From contig NC_034409.1 in the NCBI RefSeq assembly GCF_002078875.1, positions 65,940,583 to 66,004,582 of the forward strand: a stretch of 64,000 nt of DNA. Direction: 5' to 3'. Position 1 is the first letter of the stretch; each line of letters opens with the position of its first letter. Origin of the DNA: Numida meleagris (lineage: Eukaryota > Chordata > Aves > Galliformes > Numididae). The notes beneath the pieces were generated by a model. The model searched no databases and was not told the origin of the DNA. It saw only the letters and a program-made list of their open reading frames with translations. The position numbers were made by a program, and so were the translations under genes. Positions 61,914 through 64,000 of the stretch are shown piece by piece.

Positions 61914-62190
61914 GTAAGTTGCTCGCACTTTTTATTTTCTTTTTCTTTTTTTTCCAAAATAAGGAGTTCCATACTGTGGCCAAAAACTAAAAAGTCATAT
62001 TGTAGAAGCTCAGAGACCATGAGCTGATCAGGTTCAATGTGAAAGTCTCCAAAGTTAGAGTGATTCAGTGCTGACCTTGGTGAAGTCATCATGAAGTCGG
62101 ACACATTGGCACTCCCTAACTTATATCTCATCTCATCTCATGTCTAGGAAATATCAGCCTTCACTGCCCTAGTGAAACACTGATATGCAG

Positions 62191-62250
62191 CCTTTTCTCT
62201 AACAACCTCGCCTTTTCTCTAACAACCTCGCCTTTTCTCTTCTTCTCTGC
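62191..62250 (+). repeat. 20-base tandem repeat (about 2.5 copies)
   Basis: The unit ccttttctctaacaacctcg occurs twice without change, then the first ten bases once more. Confidence 0.96.
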
Positions 62251-62434
62251 ACCCTTCTATGGCCTACTGAATCTCATCTCCATTTTCTTTTGGGAAAGCT
62301 GAAAAGTGAAAAAAATTGTTAATTACTGCAAGTCATATTAGGACCTAAAACTAAAATGTTGGTCTCCTGATGTGCAGAAATGACCTTATTCTCTAATAAG
62401 TTCCAGGAATACTCAGTTTAATGTCACTCTTGTT

Positions 62435-62452
62435 CACACACACACACACACA
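62435..62452 (+). repeat. CA dinucleotide microsatellite
   Basis: Nine CA units. Confidence 0.96.
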
Positions 62453-64000
62453 TATTTTAAGTTTAGCAGGTTAATGTGCACAAAAATGTTCAGAACAGCA
62501 AGTAGTAAATAAGCGTGTATTGGTTTATTGTAGCACCTTAGGATCTACCAGATCTTCAGGATCATCTCTGTAGTAGCAGGCAGAACTACACATTTCTATG
62601 GCAGATTCAGGCTTATGGAATTGCCTGTCAAAGGGAAAGCTATGAGGCTGGTAGCCAACAGAGACCTCAAAGCATTGGAATTGATGTTGCTGTATTAAAA
62701 AGAAAGATTAAGGATGTTCTCCTCTCTCTAGCATTACTTTTAAATCCTTAGTCACCATTTGCCTCATTGGTGTATTCTCTTTTGTATCTCTACAAGTTAA
62801 ACAATGCTGCTTTTAAGTTAAAAGCACAGAGCATTAATACTTGTCACTTTGAAAATAGACCATTTTTTAGTCATCTTCTGTTTTCTTTTCCATGTTCTAC
62901 CCCGTGATAATATTTATTATTCAAGCTGTTGCTTTTAGGCTCTTTCAGAACCCTAAAAATACCTTTTGAAATATCCAAACAAATTCTTCCTCCTTCCTTC
63001 TTACTGAATTGGAGGTGATCTCATTCATACATACATGTTAAAATCTGTTTTCCTCTGATTCCCTACATTTTCTGTGACTGTGTTGATCTTAATTGCATAT
63101 TTTCAGAATCTTTTGTGTGGGTATAGTCACTGGAAATTTTTTCCTGTGATCAACACTGTTTTGAATGTTATAAATTTTCTCTGTGAAACAAAATAAAAGG
63201 TTGAGATGTAAGTTGCGTAGATATTAAGTGTTGTGTTGGTGGTGATCTTTTTCTTGGTGGAAATGCCATTTAGGTAGATGGAAATACAGTTTTTGCAGAA
63301 AATGTAGGTCCTGATAATTCCCTGTGGCAGATGAGATAAATTTAGAGTTATAAAACTTAAGGTAGCTTAAAATCGATCACTATTTTTATTATTGTACAGG
63401 AATGTGTAATTTTCCCAAATTTCTGTTGCAAGAATGCAAATCAAATGGACTCATTCCTTGGTTATTCAGGCAAATTTTAACACCACAAGCAAGTGCTCAC
63501 TGGTCTCTGCAGAGAGCAGCATGATGCAGGGTCACCCGGGAAACGAAGGAGGGAATGTCCTGCTGTGGCATTGGCAGAGCAGGGGCTTCTTATTAGTGCT
63601 AAACCTGAAGGTTTCCAAAGCAAACCAAGGGCTTTCTAATGAAGGATTGAGTTGGATTTGGTCTGTGCTCAGTGAAAAGCTCTTTGTTTGCAGTTCAAAA
63701 GCTTCAAGGGCTAAACATTTTGGACCCTGACACAGACATACTTTAGGCAACCTGCAAATACTAATCCACACAAATTTATTTGGTACAAAACATTCCTCTA
63801 CGTCACCTTCTTTAAAAAAAAGAAATCAGCAGTTGTCTTTGGAGAGTTTATTAATTCAGTTCTATGACCACCGTTGCCAGTGTTAATGATCAGGAAAAAT
63901 TTTCGAGCTTTGTAGTGTCAAGGAGCTAAGAATCTTCTCTTTCATTTTTATGGTACGTTGTGTTGGACAAACTATACAGACACTGGAAAAAATACACTTC

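Larger units (their letters stand above)
61914..64000 (+). other. PDE3A: PDE3A intron 15 (start only)
   Basis: Begins with the strong donor gtaagt and runs off the window. It holds a 20-base tandem repeat at 62.2 kb and a CA microsatellite at 62.44 kb. I saw no sequence resembling exon 16. Confidence 0.85.

Noticed and set aside
63434..63730. 98-codon open frame in intron 15 as a candidate for exon 16
   Set aside because: It lacks the basic KRRK-type and QITQHL-type sequence expected of the PDE3A C-terminus and starts without fitting the phase.

Overview
This is vertebrate, almost certainly avian, nuclear DNA lying inside one large gene. Short exons with AG/GT borders sit in AT-rich introns. 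The interspersed repeats are mainly CR1 LINE fragments ending in the avian CATTCTATGATTCTATGA-type tail, plus one mariner element of the Galluhop type described in chicken. That repeat set suggests a galliform bird, but the species cannot be fixed from the window. There are no bacterial-style operons, no CRISPR and no intact mobile element.

The only gene recognised is PDE3A (cGMP-inhibited 3',5'-cyclic phosphodiesterase 3A) on the + strand. Thirteen consecutive coding exons lie between 29384 and 61913. They match exons 3-15 of the 16-exon human gene, counting from the human hypertension/brachydactyly hotspot exon, which is exon 4. All thirteen join in frame (introns in phases 0, 1 and 2) and give 2173 coding bases, about 724 residues. 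Exon 1 (membrane segments), exon 2 and exon 16 (C-terminus) were not found and presumably lie outside.

Layout: 1-29383 is intron 2, or its 3' part, with simple repeats, three CR1 fragments and a GGAA microsatellite holding a 110-base assembly gap. 29384-43799 carries exons 3-8, the regulatory and phosphorylation linker. 45010-61913 carries exons 9-15, the HD-type catalytic domain with its metal ligands, the PDE3-specific insert and the invariant Gln/Phe pair. 61914-64000 is the start of intron 15. Introns 3, 6, 9 and 13 hold CR1 copies, and intron 6 also holds a decayed, rearranged mariner.

I found no previously undescribed system. The items most worth a second look are the scrambled mariner (inverted left segment plus a CR1 tail), a bird-specific extension at the end of exon 8 with a weak donor, the unchanged hotspot in exon 4, and a few intronic stretches that look like candidate regulatory elements.
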